A stretch of 64,000 nt of DNA from Chloracidobacterium sp. (GTDB lineage Bacteria; Acidobacteriota; Blastocatellia; Pyrinomonadales; Pyrinomonadaceae): positions 372,001-436,000 of the forward strand of contig JADJXP010000001.1 in NCBI GenBank assembly GCA_016715795.1, in the 5' to 3' direction. The notes beneath the pieces are model-generated. The model was not told the DNA's origin, made no database searches, and saw only the letters and a program-made list of their open reading frames with translations. Below, piece after piece: positions 44,081 to 50,104 of the stretch (position 1 is its first letter; each line of letters opens with the position of its first letter). Position numbers and translations under genes: made by a program.

Positions 44081-44539
44081 TTAGATTGGGCGTCTAAATA
44101 GCAAAACTGCTCGTTGGGGCCGAATATTCGGTTGTAAACCACTTACATACTCTGTATTCCCATAGTTCGGATGGGTGGTTTCCATTTCGAGTATTGTGTC
44201 GACTAGTTCCCAACCTTCCTTTCCCAGTAGCGTAAGATCATCGTCGCTGAAATTCACGTTAGTACCGTTTAGTCGGGAATTATTTTCAGGGCTCAAACCC
44301 AAGACATTAGTCGAAACCTTACTAAATTGAGCTTGGACGTTGATCACCTTGTACGCATACTTCGGAACTGGTTTGAATACAAACCAGCCTAAAAGGATTA
44401 AAGTTAAGCCCGCAATGGCAATTAGAATGTAGCCTTGTGTACGATTCATGGTCGGCGTGGGACTCTCCAGACCTCGCGGTCCGGCTGTGTCGTCCGACTG
44501 CAAACTCTTGTAATGATACTGCGGAGTATCCTCTCTCAT
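44081..44539 (-). CDS. Small membrane protein with DUF4177-like C-terminal motif
   Basis: 152 residues with one membrane helix (ILIAIAGLTLILLGWFVFK, about 35-55) and a soluble C-terminal domain with LTLLGKEGWELVDTILEME and a RAVLLFRRP ending, the hallmark of DUF4177-like proteins, whose role is unknown. Convergent with the coiled-coil lipoprotein, one base apart. AT-rich like its neighbour. Confidence 0.6.
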   Translation of the reverse strand: MREDTPQYHYKSLQSDDTAGPRGLESPTPTMNRTQGYILIAIAGLTLILLGWFVFKPVPKYAYKVINVQAQFSKVSTNVLGLSPENNSRLNGTNVNFSDDDLTLLGKEGWELVDTILEMETTHPNYGNTEYVSGLQPNIRPQRAVLLFRRPI

Positions 44540-44609
44540 AACACATATCTCCCTGATGTTTTTTTGGCTGCGGAAGTAGAATAGCGCGGATTTATCGAGG
44601 TCGTCTATT

Positions 44610-44724
44610 TCACCATAATTCTATGGGTTCCCATTTTGTCCAGACGAAGGCGGCTTCGCCAGGCAGTTCGTCTGTGTTGTCTAAAACGTCGTCATAGGTT
44701 AGGCCGTCCCAATCGTCATCTTCA
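44610..44724 (-). pseudogene. C-terminal fragment of a paralogue of the 45.3-kb acidic gene
   Basis: On the minus strand DDDWDGLTYDDVLDN... through FVWTKWEPIELW and TGA. It matches the C-terminus of the protein encoded at 45272-45631 (DYDWDGLTVEDVIED..., WEKWEPLELW). The 5' part has been replaced by REP-like sequence just before the transposase. It shows the native end of this family: it stops right after ELW. Confidence 0.75.
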
Positions 44725-44740
44725 CATCGCCGAGCGATGG

Positions 44741-44814
44741 CTCACTGTAGCCGTGGGTGATAACCCACGGTAATCGTGTTATAAACGATTCCGTCGCGTA
44801 GCGACGATTGAATC
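44741..44814. repeat. REP-type palindromes, left flank of the transposase
   Basis: GTAGCCGTGGGT-GATA-ACCCACGGTA (44747-44772) with the GTAG foot characteristic of REP hairpins, then AATCGT...ACGATT and CGTCGC-GTA-GCGACG (44792-44806). Bases 44791-44814 are an exact 24-bp inverted repeat of 45269-45292 on the far side of the gene. Confidence 0.85.
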
Positions 44815-44817
44815 GAC

Positions 44818-45270
44818 ATGGCAAACACCTATTCACAGATCTATTTCCATCTGGTGTTCAGCACAAAGAATCGGGCCGAGCTGATCTCTCAGGACATCGA
44901 GGAGCGAGTTTGGGCCTATGTCGCGGGAGTGGCCAAGCGGCATGGCATTTCGCCGATTCAGATCGGCGGTATGGAGGATCATATTCACGCGCTATTAGGA
45001 GTTCCTACGACCATGGCGGCGAGCCAGGCGGCCAAACACGTTAAGGGTGATTCCTCATATGGCATTCGTCGCGAGTTTCCCGGCATGCAAAACTTCCGCT
45101 GGCAAGACGGATATGGTGTCTTCTCCGTATCTCGGTCCGCGATTGCGGATGTCGTGCAATACATCAAGGACCAGCGTAAACATCATGCAAAGCAGAGCTT
45201 TGAGGACGAGTACGAGGCTCTATTGAAGCTCCACGGTATCGATTTCGACCCTAAATATCTGTTCGATTGA
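44818..45270 (+). CDS. IS200-like Y1 transposase / REP-associated tyrosine transposase (RAYT)
   Basis: 150 residues of the HUH/Y1 family, which cut single-stranded hairpins. The metal-binding HUH motif is MEDHIHALLGV (about 57-67) and the nucleophilic tyrosine is in VVQYIKDQRKHH near 110; the YSQIYFHLVFSTKNR start and SFEDEYEALLKLHGIDFD end are also family-typical. The ATG is 4 bases after the left inverted repeat, and the stop overlaps the right one. No TnpB follows. REP-like palindromes with GTAG feet lie on both sides and 0.9-1 kb away, which fits a RAYT better than a free-moving IS200. Confidence 0.9.
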   Translation: MANTYSQIYFHLVFSTKNRAELISQDIEERVWAYVAGVAKRHGISPIQIGGMEDHIHALLGVPTTMAASQAAKHVKGDSSYGIRREFPGMQNFRWQDGYGVFSVSRSAIADVVQYIKDQRKHHAKQSFEDEYEALLKLHGIDFDPKYLFD

Positions 45271-45359
45271 TTCAATCGTCGCTACGCGACGGTATGTTTG
45301 GGTGATCTCGCGTCCGTGGGTTTTCACCCACGGCTACAATGACCGGGCCGCTACGCGGC
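45269..45359. repeat. REP-type palindromes, right flank of the transposase
   Basis: CGTCGC-TAC-GCGACG (45278-45292), CCGTGGGT-TTTC-ACCCACGG (45314-45333) followed by CTAC, and GCCGC-TAC-GCGGC (45347-45359). The last two define a composite unit that recurs at 46236-46286. Confidence 0.85.
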
Positions 45360-45631
45360 TGTTTAGACCAGAGTTCGAGTGGTTCCCATTTTTCCCAGAC
45401 GAAGACGGTGTTTTCATCTTCGATCACGTCTTCGACGGTTAAGCCGTCCCAATCGTAATCATCGCCATAGCCTTGCGAACGAACGTCGAGCATATCGGGA
45501 CCATCTCCGGCGTAGCCGTCGAGGAAGAGCATCGCGACTTCGCCGCGGGTCAGCGGGATGCCGCCGCCTGAGCCATTTCGCGGGCGGGCGAGGATTGTTT
45601 TTACCACATCGGGGTATTCGCGTTCTTCCAT
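45272..45631 (-). CDS. Small acidic protein whose C-terminus is encoded by a REP element
   Basis: 119 residues, family not recognised. The native part is about 88 residues, MEEREYPDVVKTILARPRNG to WEKWEPLELW. Two related fragments (44610 and 46287) end soon after ELW, but here the reading continues through SKQPRSGPVIVAVGENPRTR, which is translated straight from the REP hairpins. The tail is thus a repeat-derived fusion of about 31 residues. Whether the protein still works is unknown. Confidence 0.6.
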   Translation of the reverse strand: MEEREYPDVVKTILARPRNGSGGGIPLTRGEVAMLFLDGYAGDGPDMLDVRSQGYGDDYDWDGLTVEDVIEDENTVFVWEKWEPLELWSKQPRSGPVIVAVGENPRTRDHPNIPSRSDD

Positions 45632-45695
45632 AGATTTCCTCCGCTGAAAAATCTATCGCTCACGAATCAATAGTCCAAAATCGACTATTTCTGAG

Positions 45696-45854
45696 CATAG
45701 CCACGTCGTTCACGGCGTGGATAGGGTCGTAAAGATTTCAGAGGGCGTTTTCAACGTCCTTCTCGCTGTTGGCTTAAGCCGCCAGATTTAAGCCCGTTAA
45801 AACGGGCTAAGGAATTGACGTGAATCGTGACCACGCCCTAAGAACGTGGCTATG
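45696..45854. mobile_element. MITE-like element with 11-bp terminal inverted repeats
   Basis: CATAGCCACGT (45696-45706) and ACGTGGCTATG (45844-45854) bound a 159-bp segment that contains the hairpin AGCCCGTT-AA-AACGGGCT (45791-45808) and no gene. Its right TIR provides the TAG stop that ends the broken vsr, so it is inserted in that gene. Family unrelated to the GTAG-type REP. Confidence 0.7.
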
Positions 45855-46143
45855 TAACCGCGAGACGGCGGTGCCAGAGGCAGCCGTGGACAAAGATCGC
45901 GAGCCGGTTGCCGACAAAGCTGATGTCCGGACGAACCGAAGAGTGACGAGTAAAGGGTGATGAGTGATGAGCAGAAGACCCAATCCGGATCCGGCGGTGC
46001 AGCCGATAGCCTCGGAGGCCTGAGTGCCACAGGGCGCGGCGTAAGAGTAGTTCGGGCTTTGAGTCCTTCGCTCGGTTCGCGCTCATTACGCGCGAGACGA
46101 CCTCGGTCTTGGGCACAGGAGATCGTTTGTCGCGGACGTACAC
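45855..46143 (-). pseudogene. vsr: vsr: very-short-patch-repair endonuclease, disrupted
   Basis: Vsr nicks beside T:G mismatches made by deamination of 5-methylcytosine. The recognisable parts are VSRVMSANRAKDSKPELLLR, HRRIR, RPDISFVGNRLAIF and VHGCLWHRR, i.e. the catalytic Asp and the metal/zinc-type His-Cys-His region. The gene is broken three ways: a CTCATCACTCATC-type repeat is inserted between HRRIR and RPDIS; the 3' half is lost after WHRR, where the MITE begins; and upstream (46149-46185) there is another AT-rich repeat. No cytosine methyltransferase remains nearby. Confidence 0.85.
45942..45975. repeat. CTCATCACTCATC-type repeat inside vsr
   Basis: GGTGATGAGTGATGAGCAG on the plus strand. 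It is in frame within the remnant and replaces the normal short DLPG-like turn of Vsr by about 18 extra residues. Same unit as 42357-42380. Confidence 0.7.
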
Positions 46144-46148
46144 GTCAA

Positions 46149-46185
46149 TCAATTTAGAATGGAAGATCGAGAATTGAAAATGCGG
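46149..46185. repeat. AT-rich simple dispersed repeat (inverse copy)
   Basis: CAATTTAGAATGGAAGATCG then AGAATTGAAAATGCGG, the complement of the CAATTCTC/ATTTTC pattern at 24662 and 42513. It lies just 5' of the vsr start. Confidence 0.6.
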
Positions 46186-46235
46186 AGCGGCCCTAGGTCG
46201 ATCGTCGCCAACGCGATGATATCCTTGCGCGCTCC

Positions 46236-46286
46236 GTAGCCGTGGGTTGTCACCCACGGCTACGATCACCAAGCCGCTACGCGGCT
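46236..46286. repeat. REP unit: GTAG-footed hairpin plus GCCGC-TAC-GCGGC hairpin
   Basis: GTAGCCGTGGGT-TGTC-ACCCACGGCTAC (perfect 12-bp arms) followed 8 bases later by AGCCGC-TAC-GCGGCT. It matches the composite unit at 45314-45359. This one carries perfect arms, so it may be the best substrate copy. Confidence 0.85.
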
Positions 46287-46325
46287 GTTTAGAGCCAAAG
46301 TTCAAAGGGCTCCCATTTTTCCCGG
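46287..46325 (-). pseudogene. 12-codon fragment ending REKWEPFELW
   Basis: A third copy of the C-terminal end of the 45.3-kb acidic protein, trapped between two REP units. The same bases TCTAAACAGCCGC follow GAACTYTGG in this copy and in the 45.3-kb gene. Too short to be a gene. Confidence 0.7.
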
Positions 46326-46327
46326 AC

Positions 46328-46372
46328 GGGGGTTGTCACCCACGGCTACGATCATCCGGCCGCAACGCGGCG
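46328..46372. repeat. Partial REP unit
   Basis: GGTTGTCACCCACGGCTACGATC then CCGGCCGCAACGCGGCG, a half copy with a diverged second hairpin. It supplies the last codons of the gene at 46336-46785. Confidence 0.7.
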
Positions 46373-46785
46373 TGCGGTGGCGACCGTTTGCGCATATGGT
46401 TATTCGCCGAGCGGCGTGAGATGGCGGCGGTGCGCAGGTCGAGGATCATTATGCCGTCGATGTCGATCTCGAGTTCGGGGAATTCGAGCGTTTCGCGCAC
46501 ATCGATATTGAATTCCTGCAGCAGGCGATAAGCGCGGATCATCTTGCCGCCGCGTGGGCCTGACGGGCCGATGGCGTATGCGTCGCGAATACCGAGCGCC
46601 GTCGCCTGCAGGCCGATCCGCTGGTTGGCCTTGTCAAACAGCAGGTGAACGGCCTTTGGCGCGCCGAACCGCTCCCACGTTCGCTTTGTGAGGCAGATGT
46701 GCCCGTCGCGATTGAGGCTCACATGCATCGCCGCCCAGACGCCTCGCGTCTTGTCCTTAGGACATCGCACCCAATTGCCTTTCAT
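46336..46785 (-). CDS. Unknown protein with REP-derived C-terminal tail
   Basis: About 149 residues from ATG 46785 (MKGNWVRCPKDKTRG), chosen over the ATG at 46857 because the intervening codons fall in the palindrome-rich spacer. The body (about 1-125) reads MHVSLNRDGHICLTKRTWER...IRAYRLLQEFNIDVRETLEF, alpha/beta and compact, with no family I recognise. From about 130 the sequence (SPPHAALRPDDRSRG) is translated repeat, as in the gene at 45272. It could be a repressor-like or structural protein, but no motif supports a choice. Confidence 0.55.
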   Translation of the reverse strand: MKGNWVRCPKDKTRGVWAAMHVSLNRDGHICLTKRTWERFGAPKAVHLLFDKANQRIGLQATALGIRDAYAIGPSGPRGGKMIRAYRLLQEFNIDVRETLEFPELEIDIDGIMILDLRTAAISRRSANNHMRKRSPPHAALRPDDRSRG

Positions 46786-46847
46786 AGTTTGATCACTGTA
46801 GCATATAAACCCGTGCGTGTCAAGCCTGCAACGTCCGATGTTTCTTA

Positions 46848-46902
46848 ATTCGTGCATTCGTGGCTAATAATTGCCCGGAGAATAAGCCACGAATGCACGA
46901 AT
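46848..46902. repeat. Perfect 18-bp palindrome, dispersed family (copy 4)
   Basis: ATTCGTGCATTCGTGGCT (46848-46865) and its exact complement (46885-46902) with a 19-base loop. Same style as the palindrome at 11540. It lies in the 739-base gene-free stretch 46786-47524, which also holds the direct repeats at 47013/47055, the promoter and the structured leader of the ribonuclease. Confidence 0.85.
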
Positions 46903-47012
46903 AGCAACCGCAAAAGGGGTCATAATGGCGGACGACGACGGCCGACACTCGGCATGCGATGGGCGGTGACAAAAATACCTCCACGGCCGCCAAAGTGTGA
47001 CGACAGAGGCAG

Positions 47013-47068
47013 TTTTTGTCGATACACAAGCGAATTTTGACCCCCAAAAAGCACTTTTTGTCGATACA
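47013..47068. repeat. Two 14-bp direct repeats, 42 bp apart
   Basis: TTTTTGTCGATACA occurs exactly at 47013-47026 and 47055-47068, in the same orientation and four DNA turns apart. They lie 78-133 bp upstream of the predicted promoter of the ribonuclease. Candidate binding sites; no protein is known for them. Confidence 0.6.
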
Positions 47069-47145
47069 GCAACCGGTTCCGTCACGACAAAACGCCATTT
47101 TTGAGGGACAGAGGCTCTAGTGTCCCCATGTTCCGACATTTTATG

Positions 47146-47174
47146 TTTACTAACCCATAATTCTTAGTTATACT
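47146..47174 (+). promoter_or_regulatory. Sigma70-like promoter of the ribonuclease E/G gene
   Basis: TTTACT (47146-47151), 17 bases, TATACT (47169-47174). Expected start near 47181, giving a leader of about 340 nt. Confidence 0.65.
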
Positions 47175-47181
47175 TATCTCA

Positions 47182-47524
47182 GTTTGCCGCGGGCCGAGTG
47201 CCTGACGGGCGAATGGTCAGATTTTGAGGGCCCTTTGTGGGCCCTGATTGGAAATTAGAGATCTTTTCGGGTGCTGAGCACGCTCACTGGTTGGGCTAGG
47301 TGCTCCCCGAGCGCCGCGATACGTTCGCGGGCTGTATAGAAGCTTCCAGCGTGAATTCAATTCGACACTTGCCCTGGGCACTCGCCCAGGGACCAAGCCA
47401 TAGGACCAAGGTTTACGCCGGCGGCTCATCTCACGGCCGTTAGGGCCGGATCACATCCCAAAAGCCTGACCACAATTCGCCAAAAGCGGCATTCAAGATA
47501 GATTTTTGAAGCAAGGATATTTGT
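47182..47524 (+). ncRNA. Structured 5' leader of the ribonuclease E/G mRNA
   Basis: About 340 nt without an ORF of its own, GC-rich and folded: CTGAC/GTCAG, AGGGCCC/GGGCCCT (47226-47245), GAGCAC/GTGCTC (47276-47304), CCGCGA/TCGCGG (47313-47329), CCCTGGGC/GCCCAGGG (47372-47391) and CGGCC/GGCCG (47434-47448). Then come an AT-richer stretch and AAGGA before ATG. RNase E autoregulates through its leader in E. coli; the same may hold here, by inference. A stand-alone ncRNA is the alternative. Confidence 0.6.
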
Positions 47525-50068
47525 ATGGCTAAAGAGCTAATTGTGAGCGTCAATGGACGCGAAAAGAAGATCGCCATTCTTGATAATGGCAAGGTTACAG
47601 AGTTTTACATCGAGCGCGGCGAGGAGAACCAAGGCGTCGCGGGCAATGTTTATAAGGGCCGCGTGATGCGTGTGCTGCCGGGAATGCAGTCGGCGTTCGT
47701 CGATATCGGGCTCGAACGGGACGCGTTCCTATATGTGTCGGACTTCTTCGATGAGGAAGAGGAGATCGAGCGCATCGTCATGGAAAAGGGCAAAAAAGGC
47801 CAATCGGACGAGGCAAAACGCGAGGCCCGCGAGCAGGTCGACCGCCAGCGCGTAGAACGTGAAAAACAGATGGAATCGGCTCAGGAGGTTGCCGACGGCA
47901 CAGTCAGCGAACCGCTGTCGGACGAGGCGGTTGACGAGATCCTGCCGCCGCCAACGCCTGAGGACAAGCCCAAACGCGGCCGTGGCCGTGGAAAAAAGGC
48001 CAAGGACGAGCCGTCAGCTGATGCCGTCTCAGACGACGGCGTCGAGCCGATCGAGATCGATTTTGACGCGTCCGGGTTTGAGCGTATCAGCGACGATTCC
48101 GACACCGGCGAGATGTTCAAGGATGCCTATATGCAGGAGGCGATCGTCGATCGCGTGCGGGCTGTAGAGTTTGATATGGAATCGACCGGCGTTGCCGAGG
48201 TCGGTTCGCTCCTCGATGATATGGGCGGTGGTGGCTTTGAACGCATCGCCGACGAGGAAGAGGAAGCGAAACCGGCCAAGGGCCGCGGCAAAAAGGCCCC
48301 GGCAGCCAAGAAACCGGCCGCCGAGAAGAAGCCCAAGGCCGCGAAGTCACCGGCCAAGAAGGTCGCCGAGAAGAAGCCAAAGGCCGCGTCTTCGCGTTCG
48401 AAGAAAAAGCCCGCCGAGGGCGAGGAGCCGTTAGCCGACGCCGAGGCGAGCGTTCGCGAGTCCGACGATAACGCCGAGATGGCGGTTCGTCGTGGCGGTC
48501 GGGGCCGTCGCCGAAACGTCAAGCCCAAGGGCAAGGCGCACGCCAACGACGATGTCGATGAGGTAGATGGCGACGAGCTTATCGAGAACGGCGCCGCGGA
48601 CATTGAGGCCGAGAACTCGCCAGAATCGGCCGAGACCGATGGACCGCAGGCCGACGAGGCAGGCATTTCAGAGGAAGAAACACCCGAGCCGGCAGAGTCT
48701 GTTGACACTGACGACGAATCGGAAAACCGTTCGGACAACCGCTCAGATCGCGGCCGCGACCGCAATGATCGTGACCGCAACCGTCGCGGCTCGCGCGGCG
48801 GGCGCGATCGCAACGGGCGTTCAGACGGCCGTCGTGACCGCGGGCCGCAGCCTGTGATCTCAGACCTCCTCAAAGAAGGCCAGGAGATCCTTGTCCAGAT
48901 CGCCAAGGAACCGATTGCCAAGAAAGGCGCACGTATCACTTCGCACATCGCTCTGCCGGGGCGTTACCTCGTCTATATGCCGACGATAGAGCACCTCGGC
49001 GTCTCGCGAAAGATCGAGTCGTCAAACGAACGCGGCCGCCTTCGCACAATGCTGCAAAAGATCCGTCAAGACCCGGATATTCCATCGGGCGGTTTTATTG
49101 TTCGCACTGCGGGTGTCGGCATCTCAGAGGAAGACTTGCGTAACGACGCCAAATTCCTCGCCCGCAGTTGGCAAGACGCCAAGAAAGGCTCCGAGAAGAA
49201 AAAATCTCCGGCGCTCATTCATCAGGACCTCGACCTCGTCCAACGTCTGCTGCGCGATCAACTTGCGGACGATTTTACGGCCATTCGCGTTGACAGTGAG
49301 GAAGAGTATCTTCGCACCGTTGAGTTCATGGAACGCATGGCCCCGCGAATGGTCAACCGCGTCAAGCTCTACACCCGCGACGAGCCGATCCTCGACTATT
49401 ACAACGTCCAGGAAGAGATCGACAAGGCCCTAAAACCGCGCGTTTGGCTCAAATCCGGCGGCTATCTCGTCATCAACCAGACCGAGGCGCTCGTCTCGAT
49501 CGACGTCAATACAGGCAAGTTCGTCGGCAAGGGCAACCAGCGTCTTGAGGACACGATCACCCGCACCAACATGGAGGCCGTTGACGAGATCGCGCGGCAA
49601 ATTCGGCTTCGCGACCTCGGCGGCATCCTCGTGCTCGACCTGATCGACATGGAAGACCGCCGCAACCGGCACAAGGTCTCGCAGGCCCTGCAAGAGGCCC
49701 TGCAGAAAGACAAATCGCCGACCAAGGTACTGTCGTTCAACGACTTCGGCCTGATCATCATGACCCGCAAACGTGTCAAGCAATCGCTCGAACGCACAAT
49801 GTGCGCTCCCTGCGAATACTGCGAAAGCTCTGGCTGGGTCAAATCGCCGACAACCGTCGCCTACGAGATACTCTCCGAGGCAAGGCGTCTCTCCAAGCAG
49901 GTCGAAGACATCCGCCACAGCACGCTCCGCGTGCACCCCGAGGTCTCAAAAGCCCTCCGCAGCACAGAGCGAGAGGTCATGGAGGAGATCGAGCATCACC
50001 TCGGCAACGTCGATATCACCTCGGACCGATCGGTCCACCAAGCCCAGTTCGATTTTGCGTTTATCTAG
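47525..50068 (+). CDS. rng: Ribonuclease E/G family endoribonuclease
   Basis: RNase E/G cleaves single-stranded, AU-rich RNA 5'-end-dependently in rRNA maturation and mRNA decay. The 847 residues begin with the S1 part (MAKELIVSVNGREKK, VYKGRVMRVLPGMQSAFVDI), which is interrupted at about 80 by a 360-residue disordered insert rich in Lys/Ala/Glu then Arg/Asp (PAAKKPAAEKKPKAAKSP, RDRNDRDRNRRGSRGGRDRN). The rest of S1 and the 5' sensor resume at VISDLLKEGQEILVQIAKEP. DNase-I-like catalytic motif GGILVLDLIDMEDRRNR and the zinc-link CAPCEYC follow. AAGGA precedes ATG. Confidence 0.93.
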   Translation: MAKELIVSVNGREKKIAILDNGKVTEFYIERGEENQGVAGNVYKGRVMRVLPGMQSAFVDIGLERDAFLYVSDFFDEEEEIERIVMEKGKKGQSDEAKREAREQVDRQRVEREKQMESAQEVADGTVSEPLSDEAVDEILPPPTPEDKPKRGRGRGKKAKDEPSADAVSDDGVEPIEIDFDASGFERISDDSDTGEMFKDAYMQEAIVDRVRAVEFDMESTGVAEVGSLLDDMGGGGFERIADEEEEAKPAKGRGKKAPAAKKPAAEKKPKAAKSPAKKVAEKKPKAASSRSKKKPAEGEEPLADAEASVRESDDNAEMAVRRGGRGRRRNVKPKGKAHANDDVDEVDGDELIENGAADIEAENSPESAETDGPQADEAGISEEETPEPAESVDTDDESENRSDNRSDRGRDRNDRDRNRRGSRGGRDRNGRSDGRRDRGPQPVISDLLKEGQEILVQIAKEPIAKKGARITSHIALPGRYLVYMPTIEHLGVSRKIESSNERGRLRTMLQKIRQDPDIPSGGFIVRTAGVGISEEDLRNDAKFLARSWQDAKKGSEKKKSPALIHQDLDLVQRLLRDQLADDFTAIRVDSEEEYLRTVEFMERMAPRMVNRVKLYTRDEPILDYYNVQEEIDKALKPRVWLKSGGYLVINQTEALVSIDVNTGKFVGKGNQRLEDTITRTNMEAVDEIARQIRLRDLGGILVLDLIDMEDRRNRHKVSQALQEALQKDKSPTKVLSFNDFGLIIMTRKRVKQSLERTMCAPCEYCESSGWVKSPTTVAYEILSEARRLSKQVEDIRHSTLRVHPEVSKALRSTEREVMEEIEHHLGNVDITSDRSVHQAQFDFAFI

Positions 50069-50076
50069 AGAACTAA

Positions 50077-50104
50077 GAGGCCGTCTGAAGAGGCGGTCTC
50101 TTTT
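50077..50104 (+). terminator. Rho-independent terminator of the ribonuclease gene
   Basis: GAGGCCG (50077-50083) pairs with CGGTCTC (50094-50100, one G-T) and is followed by TTTT. It starts 8 bases after the stop and abuts the end of the convergent cytochrome operon at 50105. Confidence 0.75.

Noticed and set aside
44747..45359. Classical IS200/IS605 with TnpB.
   Set aside because: No TnpB gene and several non-autonomous palindromes nearby; a RAYT/REP arrangement fits better.
46864..47139. Minus-strand open frame with repeated VSTK words.
   Set aside because: The words come from the 14-bp direct repeats and the frame runs into the palindrome; no start signal or family.
47255..47440. 6S RNA: the leader contains GTGAGCGTGCTC-like sequence and a GGCGGCTCATCTC end reminiscent of E. 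coli 6S RNA.
   Set aside because: The strongest terminal hairpin (47372-47391) is off-centre and the arms do not fold into one long bubble-bearing hairpin, so I kept it as an mRNA leader.
48127..48948. Long open frame (273 codons) on the minus strand.
   Set aside because: It is the antisense shadow of the low-complexity insert of the ribonuclease; its composition (Ser/Arg runs) mirrors that insert.
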